A stretch of 9,221 bases of DNA from JAGUXG01 sp043798435 (GTDB lineage: Bacteria > UBA9089 > UBA9088 > JAGUXG01): NCBI GenBank assembly GCA_043798435.1, contig JAZDOR010000041.1:1-9221 (forward strand). The letters run 5' to 3'. The notes under the pieces are model-generated. The model was given only the letters and a program-made list of their open reading frames with translations. It searched no databases and was not told the origin of the DNA. Positions 1 through 6,873 of the stretch are shown in pieces. The position numbers were made by a program, and so were the translations under genes. Positions within the stretch are counted from its first letter, which is position 1. Each line of letters starts with the position of its first letter.

Positions 1-107
1 TTGAGTTGTCAGAGTTCAATGTTCAGGGTTCATGGTTCACCGTTTAAGTCGCCTTCTCCAACCCTGAACTGTGAACCTTGAACCTTAAACCTTGAGCAGT
101 TAACTCA
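1..107. repeat. Inverted repeat built of 7-bp tandem units (GTTCAnn), upstream of mtaD
   Basis: The left arm (14-48) is five consecutive 7-bp units: GTTCAAT, GTTCAGG, GTTCATG, GTTCACC, GTTTAAG. The right arm (63-104) is six 7-bp units of the complementary kind: CCTGAAC, TGTGAAC, CTTGAAC, CTTAAAC, CTTGAGC, AGTTAAC. The arms are separated by about 14 bp and flanked by a short outer inverted pair, TGAGTT at 2-7 and AACTCA at 102-107. The arms can fold on each other only imperfectly, since the last two bases of each unit vary. The element may extend left of the window. It is the first of five elements here with this layout; the function is unknown. Confidence 0.85.
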
Positions 108-115
108 TAACTTTT

Positions 116-143
116 TTGGAAACTTGATTTGCTTGGGTATAAT
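116..143 (+). promoter_or_regulatory. Probable sigma-70 promoter of mtaD with a dyad over the -10 box
   Basis: A perfect -10 TATAAT lies at 138-143. The best -35 at a legal distance is TTGGAA at 116-121 (4 of 6, 16-bp spacer). The -10 sits inside an inverted repeat, GGGTA-taat-TACCC (135-148). Transcription would begin near 150, about 29 nt before the chosen mtaD ATG. The -35 is weak, so the assignment rests mainly on the -10 and its position. Confidence 0.5.
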
Positions 144-178
144 TACCCATAAAATTGGAATTTGGATTTTTGCTAAAG

Positions 179-1432
179 ATGAGCATCTTAATAAAAAATG
201 TCCAGTTAGAAGGCAAGGAATGTGATATATACATTGAGAAGAACCTTATTGCTAAGATAGGGGAAAGCCTTAATGTTGCTGCAGATAAGATTATTGATGG
301 AAGGAATAAGGCTGCAATTCCTTCATTTCTAAATAGCCATACACATTCTGCAATGACGCTCTTTCGGGGATATGCTGATGACCTGCCCCTGATGGAATGG
401 CTTACCAAAAAGATATGGCCACTTGAGGCAAAGCTCACAGAGAACGATGTCTATTGGGGGGCAAAGCTTGCCTGCTTAGAGATGATAAAGTCAGGGACAA
501 CATTTTTTAAGGATATGTACTGGCACTGGGAAGGGATAGCAAGGGCAGTAGAAGAGATGGGGATGAGAGCCTCAATATCCTCTGTCTTCATAGACTTTGG
601 GGATAAGAATAAACAGAGGGAGCAGATAGAGGAGAATGAGGCACTTTATAAGAAGAGTAAGGCTTATAGCGAGCGGATAATCTTTAGCCTTGGTCCACAT
701 GCCATTTACACTGTCTCAGAAGAATCTTTAAGATGGGCAAAGGATTTTTCCGATAGAAATAATCTTTTCGTCCACATTCATCTCTCTGAGACAGAGCAAG
801 AAGTGAAAGATTGTTTGGAGAAGAATGGAGTAAGACCTGTGGAATATTTAGAAAAGATAGGGTTTCTTGGGCAAAACATTGTCGCCTGTCATTCTGTCTG
901 GCTTTCTGACAGGGAGATTGAGATACTGTCCCAGCACAAAGTAAAAGTAGTCTTCAACCCTGTTTCCAATATGAAGCTTGCTGTGGGCAAATGCTTCAGG
1001 TATAAGGAGATGAAAGATAGGCTTGCCTGCCTTCTTGGGACAGATGGCACTTCTTCTAACAATAACCTTTGCCTCTTAGAGGCGATGAAATTTGCCTCGC
1101 TCCTTGTAAAATTTTCTTACTCTGACCCAGAGATTTTATCCTGCCAGGAGATCTTTGATATGGCGACAAAAGCACCAGCTTCTGCTTTTAATATCCCCTG
1201 TGGCCAGATAAAAGAAGGTAATCTGGCAGACTTGCTTCTGATTGACCTGAATAGACCCGAGCTTACCCCAGGTTATAACCTCATCAGCGACCTTGTCTAT
1301 TCAGCCAACTCATCTTGTATAGAGACAACAATCTGTAATGGCAAAATCCTTATGGAAAATAGAAAGGTAGATGGAGAAGAGGAGATTATCCGCAGGGCAA
1401 AGGAGGTTGCTTATTCTTTGATAAGAAGGTAA
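179..1432 (+). CDS. mtaD: 5'-methylthioadenosine / S-adenosylhomocysteine deaminase (amidohydrolase family)
   Basis: This cytoplasmic metal-dependent hydrolase deaminates methylthioadenosine and/or S-adenosylhomocysteine to the inosyl compounds, feeding purine and methionine salvage. The 417-residue length suits the family. Visible metal and catalytic residues are H54 and H56 in NSHTHS, H201 and E204 in HIHLSE, H238 in ACHSV, D289 in GTDGTSSNNN, and a substrate-site H174 in GPHAIYT. The C-terminal composite sandwich strand includes GNLADLLLID. The overall pattern follows Thermotoga MtaD. The ATG at 179 (MSILIKN) was chosen because the only upstream alternative is a TTG at 155 adding eight residues that the family lacks; neither has a convincing Shine-Dalgarno sequence. 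It appears to be transcribed alone. Sister families (guanine or chlorohydrolase-like SsnA/TrzA) are possible but less likely given the DGTSSNNN loop. Confidence 0.9.
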   Translation: MSILIKNVQLEGKECDIYIEKNLIAKIGESLNVAADKIIDGRNKAAIPSFLNSHTHSAMTLFRGYADDLPLMEWLTKKIWPLEAKLTENDVYWGAKLACLEMIKSGTTFFKDMYWHWEGIARAVEEMGMRASISSVFIDFGDKNKQREQIEENEALYKKSKAYSERIIFSLGPHAIYTVSEESLRWAKDFSDRNNLFVHIHLSETEQEVKDCLEKNGVRPVEYLEKIGFLGQNIVACHSVWLSDREIEILSQHKVKVVFNPVSNMKLAVGKCFRYKEMKDRLACLLGTDGTSSNNNLCLLEAMKFASLLVKFSYSDPEILSCQEIFDMATKAPASAFNIPCGQIKEGNLADLLLIDLNRPELTPGYNLISDLVYSANSSCIETTICNGKILMENRKVDGEEEIIRRAKEVAYSLIRR

Positions 1433-1440
1433 AATAAGTT

Positions 1441-2164
1441 TTGATGGGATTGGTTATGATGGGGTTTGGGATTTCAGAGGGTTTCTGTAGCTTAGTAAAT
1501 GGGGGAGACAGGGATATCCTTGTGGCAAGTGTTCCAAACAATGGGACGATTGGCCAATTTGAGTCTGCGGCAGATATGCCAGGGAATGTCATTGGCTGGT
1601 ATCAGCCAGGCACCCTGACCTGCACAAGCAATATAACCGATGTGCAACAGCCACAACCATTTTAAGGGTTGTGCCGCAAGCAGTCTATGCAAAAAAGGGA
1701 GGGACATTTACAGTGGATTTTGAGATTGTTGATATCAAAAATTTAGAGCTTTAGTAGAAGACCCTACAAGTTAAATAGAGATATCTTCTTCGTTCTTGGG
1801 AAACACCTATGGAAATTTGGTTAACCATACAAAGAATACCATCCAGATAGAACCAGCAGGTCCTGCCTATTCTGCCCTATTCCAATCAGTGCCAAATCCA
1901 GCCAGAGAAGGCGTCTGGATTCCATATCAGTTGGCAGAGGGAGCAGAGGTTGAGATACGGGTCTATAACATCCTTGGTCAGGTGGTAAAAAATATAGACA
2001 TCGGCTACAAGCCAAAGAGGTTTTACAAATCCTTAGAGCAAAACAGTACTGCTCGCTGGGACCTCACCAATAACTCAAACCAGAAGGTAGCAAATGGCCT
2101 CTACTTCTACCAGCTCAAGGCAGGGAAATTCTCCGACACTAAAGCTATGGCTATCTCTAAATAA
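1441..2164 (+). pseudogene. Decayed surface/secreted protein gene: cohesin-like start and FlgD-Ig C-terminal domain in three frames
   Basis: Three coding pieces lie in succession in three different frames. The first (1444-1665) reads DILVASVPNNGTIGQF then GWYQPGTLTCTSN; it is not firmly recognised, though it faintly resembles FG-GAP/VCBS strands. The second (about 1650-1754) reads ILRVVPQAVYAKKGGTFTVD, the usual opening of a cohesin-like beta domain, and stops at KNLEL after a few strands. The third (open from 1775, no ATG, stop at 2162-2164) is a full C-terminal FlgD-Ig/sorting-type domain: PNP, WIPYQL, VEIRVYNILGQVV, a WDLTN turn, then VANGLYFYQLKAG. The last domain resembles those ending secreted proteins in Poribacteria-like and related genomes. 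No signal peptide or start is present. I infer a truncated, frameshifted relic with most of the cohesin domain deleted; an assembly error at the 1650 shift cannot be excluded. Confidence 0.7.
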
Positions 2165-2300
2165 GTATTGATTGACTTTTCTTCTGGACTAACGAAAGAG
2201 ACCAGAAAGATTCATCCTTGCCTCTCTTCCGTGGTCTTGTTTGGTGAAAGAGCCTTTCTGCTTAAGCCTTGCCGTTTTATAAACATTCAGTAAAACTTGA

Positions 2301-2329
2301 TTGACAGAAAGAATATTCCAGTATATAAT
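2301..2329 (+). promoter_or_regulatory. Perfect consensus sigma-70 promoter for etfB and the fumarase alpha gene
   Basis: TTGACA at 2301-2306, a 17-bp spacer, and TATAAT at 2324-2329 match the sigma-70 consensus at all twelve positions. Transcription should start near 2336, leaving a leader of only about 15 nt before the etfB ATG at 2351, with a modest GAAGAG Shine-Dalgarno at 2339-2344. There is no extended -10 TGn. The 136 bp upstream (2165-2300) hold no gene that I can see. Confidence 0.85.
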
Positions 2330-2350
2330 CTGGGGCGTGAAGAGTAAGAA

Positions 2351-3136
2351 ATGAAAATTATCGTCTGTATAAAACAGGTTCCAGAGACAGGAAATATTAA
2401 GATAGACCCAAAGACGAACACCTTAATAAGAGAGGGTGTATCTTCTATCATCAACCCCTTTGACCAGAACGCTATTGAGGCAGGGGTTAGTTTGAAGGAA
2501 AAATATGGCGGTGAGGTGATTGTGATAACAATGGGACCGCCTCAGGCAGAAGAGGCTTTGCGAGAGGCTATATCCCTTGGGGCAGACTCAGGTTATCTTA
2601 TCACAGACAGGCTCTTTGCTGGTTCAGACACATTGGCTACGGCTTATATATTGAGCAGGGCTATAAAGAAGATTGGGGATTTTGACCTGATTATTTGTGG
2701 AAAACAGGCTATAGACGGAGATACGGCTCAGACAGGGCCAGAGGTGGCTGAGATGCTTGGCATTCCTCATATCTCTTATGTCTGTGAAAGCCCAGAGATA
2801 AATGAAAAAAGAATAGTTGTCAAAAGGGAGTTGGAGGATGGCATAGAAAAGATTGAGGCAAAACTTCCTGTACTTATCACCGTCACAAAAGAGGCAAACG
2901 AGCCAAGGCTTCCATCCCTGAAGAGAAAACTCTTGAGTAAAAAAGCAGAGATTCTAATGCTTTCTGCCTCAGAGATTAATGCTGAACCAAATCTCTGTGG
3001 GCTTGCTGGCTCCGCCACCCAAGTAATCAAGATTTTTGCTCCAGCCAAAAGAGAGGGCAGAACCATTCTTTCTGGAACACCTGAGGAAATGGTCAGCGAA
3101 CTCATCTCTTCTCTCAAAGAGAGTCAGCTTGTATGA
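2351..3136 (+). CDS. etfB: Electron transfer flavoprotein beta subunit (EtfB/FixA family)
   Basis: The protein is the small subunit of the soluble ETF heterodimer, which shuttles electrons between flavin dehydrogenases (for example acyl-CoA dehydrogenases) and other carriers. Its 261 residues match the family. It shows the N-terminal strand MKIIVCIKQVPE, NPFDQNAIEA (35-44), VITMGPPQAEEALREA (58-73), the nucleotide-binding loop GKQAIDGDTAQTGPEVAE (117-134), the ETF-beta signature around VKRELEDG...EANEPRLPS (157-189), and a C-terminal GLAGSATQV segment. The AIDGDTAQTGP form is that of bacterial FixA/bifurcating-type ETFs rather than the mitochondrial type, but sequence alone does not prove bifurcation. 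It starts about 15 nt after a consensus promoter and overlaps the next gene by 4 bp. The expected partner etfA is absent from this window. Confidence 0.93.
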   Translation: MKIIVCIKQVPETGNIKIDPKTNTLIREGVSSIINPFDQNAIEAGVSLKEKYGGEVIVITMGPPQAEEALREAISLGADSGYLITDRLFAGSDTLATAYILSRAIKKIGDFDLIICGKQAIDGDTAQTGPEVAEMLGIPHISYVCESPEINEKRIVVKRELEDGIEKIEAKLPVLITVTKEANEPRLPSLKRKLLSKKAEILMLSASEINAEPNLCGLAGSATQVIKIFAPAKREGRTILSGTPEEMVSELISSLKESQLV

Positions 3137-3966
3137 GAAAAATAGATGCAGGTCTTATCACAGAAAAGATAGCTTCCCTTGTTCAGGAGGTAAACTACAG
3201 CCTGCCAAAAGATCTCCTCTCTGCGATGCTCTCTGCCAAAGAATCTGAAATTAATGAGAGGGCAAAAGGGGTTCTTTCCATCCTTATTGAAAATAGCAGA
3301 ATAGCCAAAGAAAAGCAGATTCCCATCTGTCAGGATACAGGGCTTTGCCTGTTTTTTGTTGAATTGGGAGAAGATGTAAAGGTAGAAAATCTATACTCTG
3401 CCATAAATTCTGGGGTGAGAAAGGGATATACAGAGGGATATTTACGGATGTCTATGGTAAGCTCTCCGCTCTTACGAAAGAACACAGAGGACAATACACC
3501 TGCCATTATCCACACAGAGATAAGAAGTGGTGATAGCCTGAAGATTCAGCTTCTGATAAGGGGTGGAGGCTCTGAGAATATGAGCCTATTGAAGATGATG
3601 AGACCCACAGATACAGAAGAGGCAATCACTGAGGCCGTTCTAACTCATACCAAAGAAAAGGCTGCCTTTGCCTGCCCACCCTTATTTATCGGCATTGGCA
3701 TTGGAGGGGATAGTGCTAAGGCTCTTCTTCTTTCTAAGAAGGCAGTGATAAGGGGTCTGGTCAGAAATCAAAATGAAAGGATAGCCAGACTTGAAGAAAG
3801 CCTATTGGAAAAAATAAACCAGCTTGGAATAGGTCCAGCAGGCTTAGGTGGCAAAACAACAGCCCTCTCTGTCAATATAGAAGAATATCCCACTCATATT
3901 GGTCTCCTTCCTTTAGCCCTAACCCTGAGCTGCTGTGCCACAAGGTATGGAGAGATAGAGGTTTAA
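3133..3966 (+). CDS. Class I fumarate hydratase, alpha (N-terminal) subunit; TtdA-like
   Basis: This is the alpha half of a two-subunit, [4Fe-4S]-dependent hydro-lyase that interconverts fumarate and malate (or, in TtdA relatives, dehydrates tartrate). The 277 residues cover the whole N-terminal catalytic domain. Likely cluster cysteines are C66 in CQDTG, C181 in ACPPLFIGIGIGG, and C267/C268 in SCCATRYGEI. Other family motifs are IRGGGSEN (142-149) and GPAGLGGKTTAL (234-245). The ATG lies in an ATGA overlap with the etfB stop, so the two are probably translationally coupled on one mRNA. The beta (C-terminal) subunit should follow directly but does not: the gene ends 15 bp from the convergent der. 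Fumarase is preferred over tartrate dehydratase on frequency alone. Confidence 0.88.
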   Translation: MRKIDAGLITEKIASLVQEVNYSLPKDLLSAMLSAKESEINERAKGVLSILIENSRIAKEKQIPICQDTGLCLFFVELGEDVKVENLYSAINSGVRKGYTEGYLRMSMVSSPLLRKNTEDNTPAIIHTEIRSGDSLKIQLLIRGGGSENMSLLKMMRPTDTEEAITEAVLTHTKEKAAFACPPLFIGIGIGGDSAKALLLSKKAVIRGLVRNQNERIARLEESLLEKINQLGIGPAGLGGKTTALSVNIEEYPTHIGLLPLALTLSCCATRYGEIEV

Positions 3967-3990
3967 TTTATTATCATTATTTTAAGCCTC
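3958..3990. terminator. Hairpin shared by convergent fumarase and der gene ends (possible bidirectional terminator)
   Basis: GAGGTTTAA (3958-3966) can pair with TTAAGCCTC (3982-3990): nine pairs including one wobble, with a 15-nt AT-rich loop. The left arm holds the fumarase TAA stop and the right arm holds the der TAA stop. There is no strong T-run in either direction, so efficient intrinsic termination is doubtful. Confidence 0.35.
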
Positions 3991-5265
3991 TTTGAGATAG
4001 ATTCTGATAGGAACGGACAAAAGACCGAGCTTCGCCACGAGAGCCTTTTTAATATACTTTAACCAGTTTGAAGTAGCAAGAGATGGACTGTTTACCCAGA
4101 GGGTAAATGCCGGCGGCGAGAAGCCTGTCTGGGTGGCATAATAGAGCTTTAAGGATCTACCTCTAAAGGTTGAGGCTGGACCCTTATCTATGATTGATGT
4201 TAAAAGCCTGTTTAGAGGATTGGTCTTTATATTCATAGAGTATAACACTGAAAGTTTTTCGGTCTCCTTGAGGAGGTTTTTAATCCCTTCTCCGGTGATA
4301 GTCGAGGTAAAGACTATCGGCAGAGAGGAAACAAAGGGGAGATGAGATTCTACCCATTTTTGATAATCTACCTTTGGGTTCTGGCTCAAGTCCCATTTAT
4401 TGACCACAAGGATAAGGGCTGAACCTTTATCCTCAGTAGATTTCACCAATCTCTTATCAACCAGCCCAATCCCTTCCTGTGCATCTATAAGAAGCCAGCA
4501 GATGTCAGCTCCTGAAATAGACCTTTCTGCACCAGCTATGCAGGCCGCTTCTAATTTAGAGGTTATTTTCTTCCGTATCCCTGCTGTATCTAAAAAGAGC
4601 AATGTTTTGTCTTTGAAGATAAACCTTTCAGAGACAGTATCCCTTGTTGTTCCAGCAACCTCATCAACTAAAGACCTTTCTTTTTCCAGTATCCTATTGA
4701 GAATGGAAGATTTTCCTACATTTGGTCTGCCGATGATGGCTATTCTGGTAAGCTCTTCCTCCTTTTCAGGGGAAGTCTCTGGAAGGTTTTTTACAACCTC
4801 ATCAAGGAGGGTATTGATATTTATTCCAACAATAGCTGAGATGGGGATTGTATCACAGCCCAATTTAGAGAAATCTGAAAGGTCAGCTGGATTATATGGA
4901 AGATTGTCCTTCTTATTGACGGCGATGCAGAATGGTTTATTCTTCTTTCTGATGAGCCTCAATACCTCTAAATCCTCTGGCATCAATCCTGTTTTCCCAT
5001 CCAAAAGCAGGATGATAAAGTCTGCCTCGCTAAGGGCTATCTCAGATTGAATCCTGATTCTTTCAGCAAGTCCTGCCTCCCGTATCCTTATTCCACCTGT
5101 GTCAATAAGGGTGAAAGCCTTTCCATCCCACTGCGTTTCAGCATAGTTTCTATCCCTTGTTGTTCCTGCTTCTTTATCAACAAAGGCATGCTTTCCAGAA
5201 AGCAGGCGGTTGAAGAGGGTTGACTTTCCTATATTTGGTCTGCCAAGAAGGGCTACTTTATTCAT
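3982..5265 (-). CDS. der: Ribosome-assembly GTPase Der (EngA), double GTPase with C-terminal KH-like domain
   Basis: Der is an essential GTPase that binds and matures the 50S ribosomal subunit. The 427-residue protein has two complete G domains in tandem, the family hallmark. Domain 1 has the P-loop GRPNIGKST (8-16), AGTTRD, DTGG (55-58), NKKD (117-120) and SA (143-144). Domain 2 has GRPNVGKSS (179-187), AGTTRD, DTAG (226-229) and NKWD (289-292). A KH-like domain (about 345-427) includes KLYYATQTGFSPPAFTLWVN and ends in PIRIYLKEA. It is slightly short for the family but complete. The start at 5265 is the only one giving the canonical N-terminus; its Shine-Dalgarno is weak (GGGT, 11-14 nt away). 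It is transcribed divergently from the cysteine desulfurase gene, probably with a leader of about 160 nt. Confidence 0.97.
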   Translation of the reverse strand: MNKVALLGRPNIGKSTLFNRLLSGKHAFVDKEAGTTRDRNYAETQWDGKAFTLIDTGGIRIREAGLAERIRIQSEIALSEADFIILLLDGKTGLMPEDLEVLRLIRKKNKPFCIAVNKKDNLPYNPADLSDFSKLGCDTIPISAIVGININTLLDEVVKNLPETSPEKEEELTRIAIIGRPNVGKSSILNRILEKERSLVDEVAGTTRDTVSERFIFKDKTLLFLDTAGIRKKITSKLEAACIAGAERSISGADICWLLIDAQEGIGLVDKRLVKSTEDKGSALILVVNKWDLSQNPKVDYQKWVESHLPFVSSLPIVFTSTITGEGIKNLLKETEKLSVLYSMNIKTNPLNRLLTSIIDKGPASTFRGRSLKLYYATQTGFSPPAFTLWVNSPSLATSNWLKYIKKALVAKLGLLSVPIRIYLKEA

Positions 5266-5280
5266 CGTAATTATTTACCC

Positions 5281-5386
5281 AAGTGAAGTGTTCTTTGAAA
5301 AAACTTCATTGCAAATTTAGCATTTCAAAATTTCTTTCCTTAAATTTGCAATGCTAAATTTGAAATGATGTGGTTAGTCTTCACTT
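5281..5386. repeat. Inverted repeat in the der/nifS gap; possible attenuator in the der leader
   Basis: The inner arms 5306-5329 and 5345-5368 are complementary at 22 of 24 positions around a 15-bp loop. The arms have an internal 7/14-bp rhythm (CATTGCA, AATTTAG, CATTTCA), and the two mismatches arise because the CATTGCA and CATTTCA units are swapped between arms. Outer arms AAGTGAAG (5281-5288) and CTTCACTT (5379-5386) match perfectly over 8 bp. Read on the minus strand, the inner hairpin is followed within three bases by TTTTTT and lies between the der promoter and the der ATG. The stem is AT-rich, so strength as a terminator is uncertain. Confidence 0.75.
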
Positions 5387-5431
5387 CAGTTGGCTAAAGT
5401 GTTACCAATAATCTATTATCAGATTGAGTTT

Positions 5432-5460
5432 ATTATACAGAATAAAGAACAGGCTGTCAA
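5432..5460 (-). promoter_or_regulatory. Perfect consensus sigma-70 promoter for der
   Basis: On the minus strand TTGACA (5460-5455), a 17-bp spacer and TATAAT (5437-5432) match the consensus at all positions. Transcription should start near 5425, giving der a leader of about 160 nt that contains the inverted repeat at 5281-5386. The -35 box faces the -35 of the nifS promoter across six A residues. Confidence 0.8.
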
Positions 5461-5466
5461 AAAAAA

Positions 5467-5495
5467 TTGACAAAACCATTTTTTTCAGTAATAAT
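5467..5495 (+). promoter_or_regulatory. Sigma-70 promoter for the cysteine desulfurase gene
   Basis: TTGACA (5467-5472), a 17-bp spacer and AATAAT (5490-5495; 5 of 6 to TATAAT) form a good promoter. Transcription would start near 5502, 18 nt before the ATG at 5520. This supports the 5520 start over upstream in-frame codons, which would not be on the message. Confidence 0.65.
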
Positions 5496-5519
5496 ATAAA
5501 CTTGCAAAAAAGATTAGAT

Positions 5520-6701
5520 ATGGATTATAGACAAATGATATATCTTGACCATAATGCTACAACACCCGTTGATCCTCGTGTTCGAGAGGAGATGTTGCCG
5601 TATTTCACGGAGATATTTGGAAACCCATCTTCCCAGCATAGTTTTGGAAGAGAGGCAAAAGAGGCTTTAGAAAAGGCAAGGGTCAGGGTAGCCCATCTAA
5701 TCTCTGCAAATCCCGAGGAAATCTTCTTTACTGGAAGTGGAACAGAAGCAGATAACCTGGCTATAAAGGGGATAGCCTGCTATCATAAGAATAGAGGCAA
5801 GCACATAATCACCGCAGCTATTGAACATCACGCAGTTTTGTCTTGCGTTTCTGCCTTAGAGAGGGAGGGATTCAGGGTAACTTATATTATGCCAAAAAAA
5901 GATGGAATAGTCTCTGCAGATGATGTTCTCTCAGCAGTATCACCAGAGACTATTCTTATAAGCATTATGACAGCCAACAATGAGACAGGAGCTATACAGC
6001 CAATCAAAGAGATAGGTCAAAGGCTGGCTGAATATAACAATGGCAAGACAACCAAAGATAAAGTCTATTTCCATACAGATGCTGTTCAGGCTGTAGGAAA
6101 GATTCCATTTAATGTGGATGAATTGCAAGTAGATATGGCTTCTTTATCTGGCCATAAGATATATGGACCAAAGGGCGTTGGAGCGATTTATATAAGGCAA
6201 GGTTCAAGGATTTCACCAATAACCTATGGGGGACCACATGAAAGAGGAATGCGGCCAGGCACAGAGAACATACCAGGAATAGTGGGATTTGGAAGAGCAG
6301 CAGAGATTGCTAACTTAGAGCTTTATAAAATGGAGGAGGTAAAGAAGTTGCGGGACCTGCTTGAGGGGGGAATATTAGAAAGGATTTCTGATATTCAGAT
6401 AAACGGCTCTCGAGAGATGAGGCTTCCCACAACTACATCTATATCTTTCCGAGGGGTTTTTTCAGAAGCATTGCTCACCCACTTAGACCAAAAGGGAATT
6501 GCCGTCTCCTCTGGTTCTGCCTGTAGCTCTTCTTCCTCGGAAGCCTCCCATGTTCTAAAGAACATCGGGTTATCTAAGGAAGAGGCATTTTCTACACTGA
6601 GATTCTCTCTCGGAACAGAAAATACTGGAGAAGAGATAAAATTTGTGATTTCTACCGTGCAGGAAGCAATAGATCAACTACGAGGAAAGGCAATTGTTTA
6701 A
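5520..6701 (+). CDS. nifS: Cysteine desulfurase, NifS/IscS class (PLP-dependent)
   Basis: The enzyme removes sulfur from L-cysteine as a persulfide for iron-sulfur cluster assembly or thiolation, giving alanine. The 393-residue chain starts MDYRQMIYLDHNATTPVDP; a start at the next ATG (5535, MIYLDHN) is also possible. Visible features are the cofactor-site GSGTEADN (72-79), H104 stacking on PLP, TANNETG (151-157), HTDAVQ (185-190), the Schiff-base lysine K213 in SGHKIYGPKG, GGPHERGMRPGTEN (237-250), and the catalytic C335 in SGSACSSSS with SHVL (343-346) after it. The SGSAC loop followed by SHVL places it in group I (NifS/IscS) rather than SufS. No scaffold gene (iscU/nifU) or iscR follows, so its specific pathway is open. 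It has its own promoter, divergent from der. Confidence 0.95.
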   Translation: MDYRQMIYLDHNATTPVDPRVREEMLPYFTEIFGNPSSQHSFGREAKEALEKARVRVAHLISANPEEIFFTGSGTEADNLAIKGIACYHKNRGKHIITAAIEHHAVLSCVSALEREGFRVTYIMPKKDGIVSADDVLSAVSPETILISIMTANNETGAIQPIKEIGQRLAEYNNGKTTKDKVYFHTDAVQAVGKIPFNVDELQVDMASLSGHKIYGPKGVGAIYIRQGSRISPITYGGPHERGMRPGTENIPGIVGFGRAAEIANLELYKMEEVKKLRDLLEGGILERISDIQINGSREMRLPTTTSISFRGVFSEALLTHLDQKGIAVSSGSACSSSSSEASHVLKNIGLSKEEAFSTLRFSLGTENTGEEIKFVISTVQEAIDQLRGKAIV

Positions 6702-6734
6702 GATGTGCAACAAAAGAAAAATTGAGAAGGTTAA

Positions 6735-6824
6735 TAGAATACAGAATTCAGGAGTCAGGAGTCAGAATTCAGAATGAAAAAACTTGTTTATTCTGGATTC
6801 TGAATTCTGGATTCTGTATTCTCT
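6735..6824. repeat. Hairpin of 7-bp tandem units (CAGAATT type) between nifS and rpoD
   Basis: The left arm is six exact 7-bp steps (6735-6776): TAGAATA, CAGAATT, CAGGAGT, CAGGAGT, CAGAATT, CAGAATG. The right arm is five (6790-6824): ATTCTGG, ATTCTGA, ATTCTGG, ATTCTGT, ATTCTCT. The loop is 13 nt (6777-6789). At the base of the stem AGAATACAGAAT (6737-6748) and ATTCTGTATTCT (6811-6822) pair perfectly over 12 bp. It lies 33 bp after the nifS stop and ends 32 bp before the rpoD Shine-Dalgarno. No T-run follows the right arm. Confidence 0.9.
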
Positions 6825-6873
6825 CCCATTTCCCCCTTTCTCCTTAATATTTATTTAAAGAGGTAAAATTAAA

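Noticed and set aside
155..178. Upstream TTG start for mtaD (eight extra residues)
   Set aside because: The ATG at 179 gives the normal family N-terminus, and the TTG lies only a few bases after the predicted transcript start.
1444..1665. Separate small protein of about 73 residues
   Set aside because: The sequence continues into recognisable domain fragments in other frames; it is better explained as part of a decayed gene.
2182..2207. Terminator hairpin TTCTGG/CCAGAA after the pseudogene
   Set aside because: Only six pairs with a 14-nt loop and no T-run.
4400..5050. Long open frame of 216 residues on the plus strand inside der
   Set aside because: Antisense to the conserved G domains of der; serine-rich shadow with no recognisable motif.
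5424..5519. TTG start adding 32 residues to the cysteine desulfurase
   Set aside because: It would lie upstream of the promoter at 5467-5495, and the added lysine/asparagine-rich residues have no counterpart in the family.
6735..6824. Classical intrinsic terminator after nifS
   Set aside because: The stem is long, but the right arm is followed by a C/T mix without a T-run.
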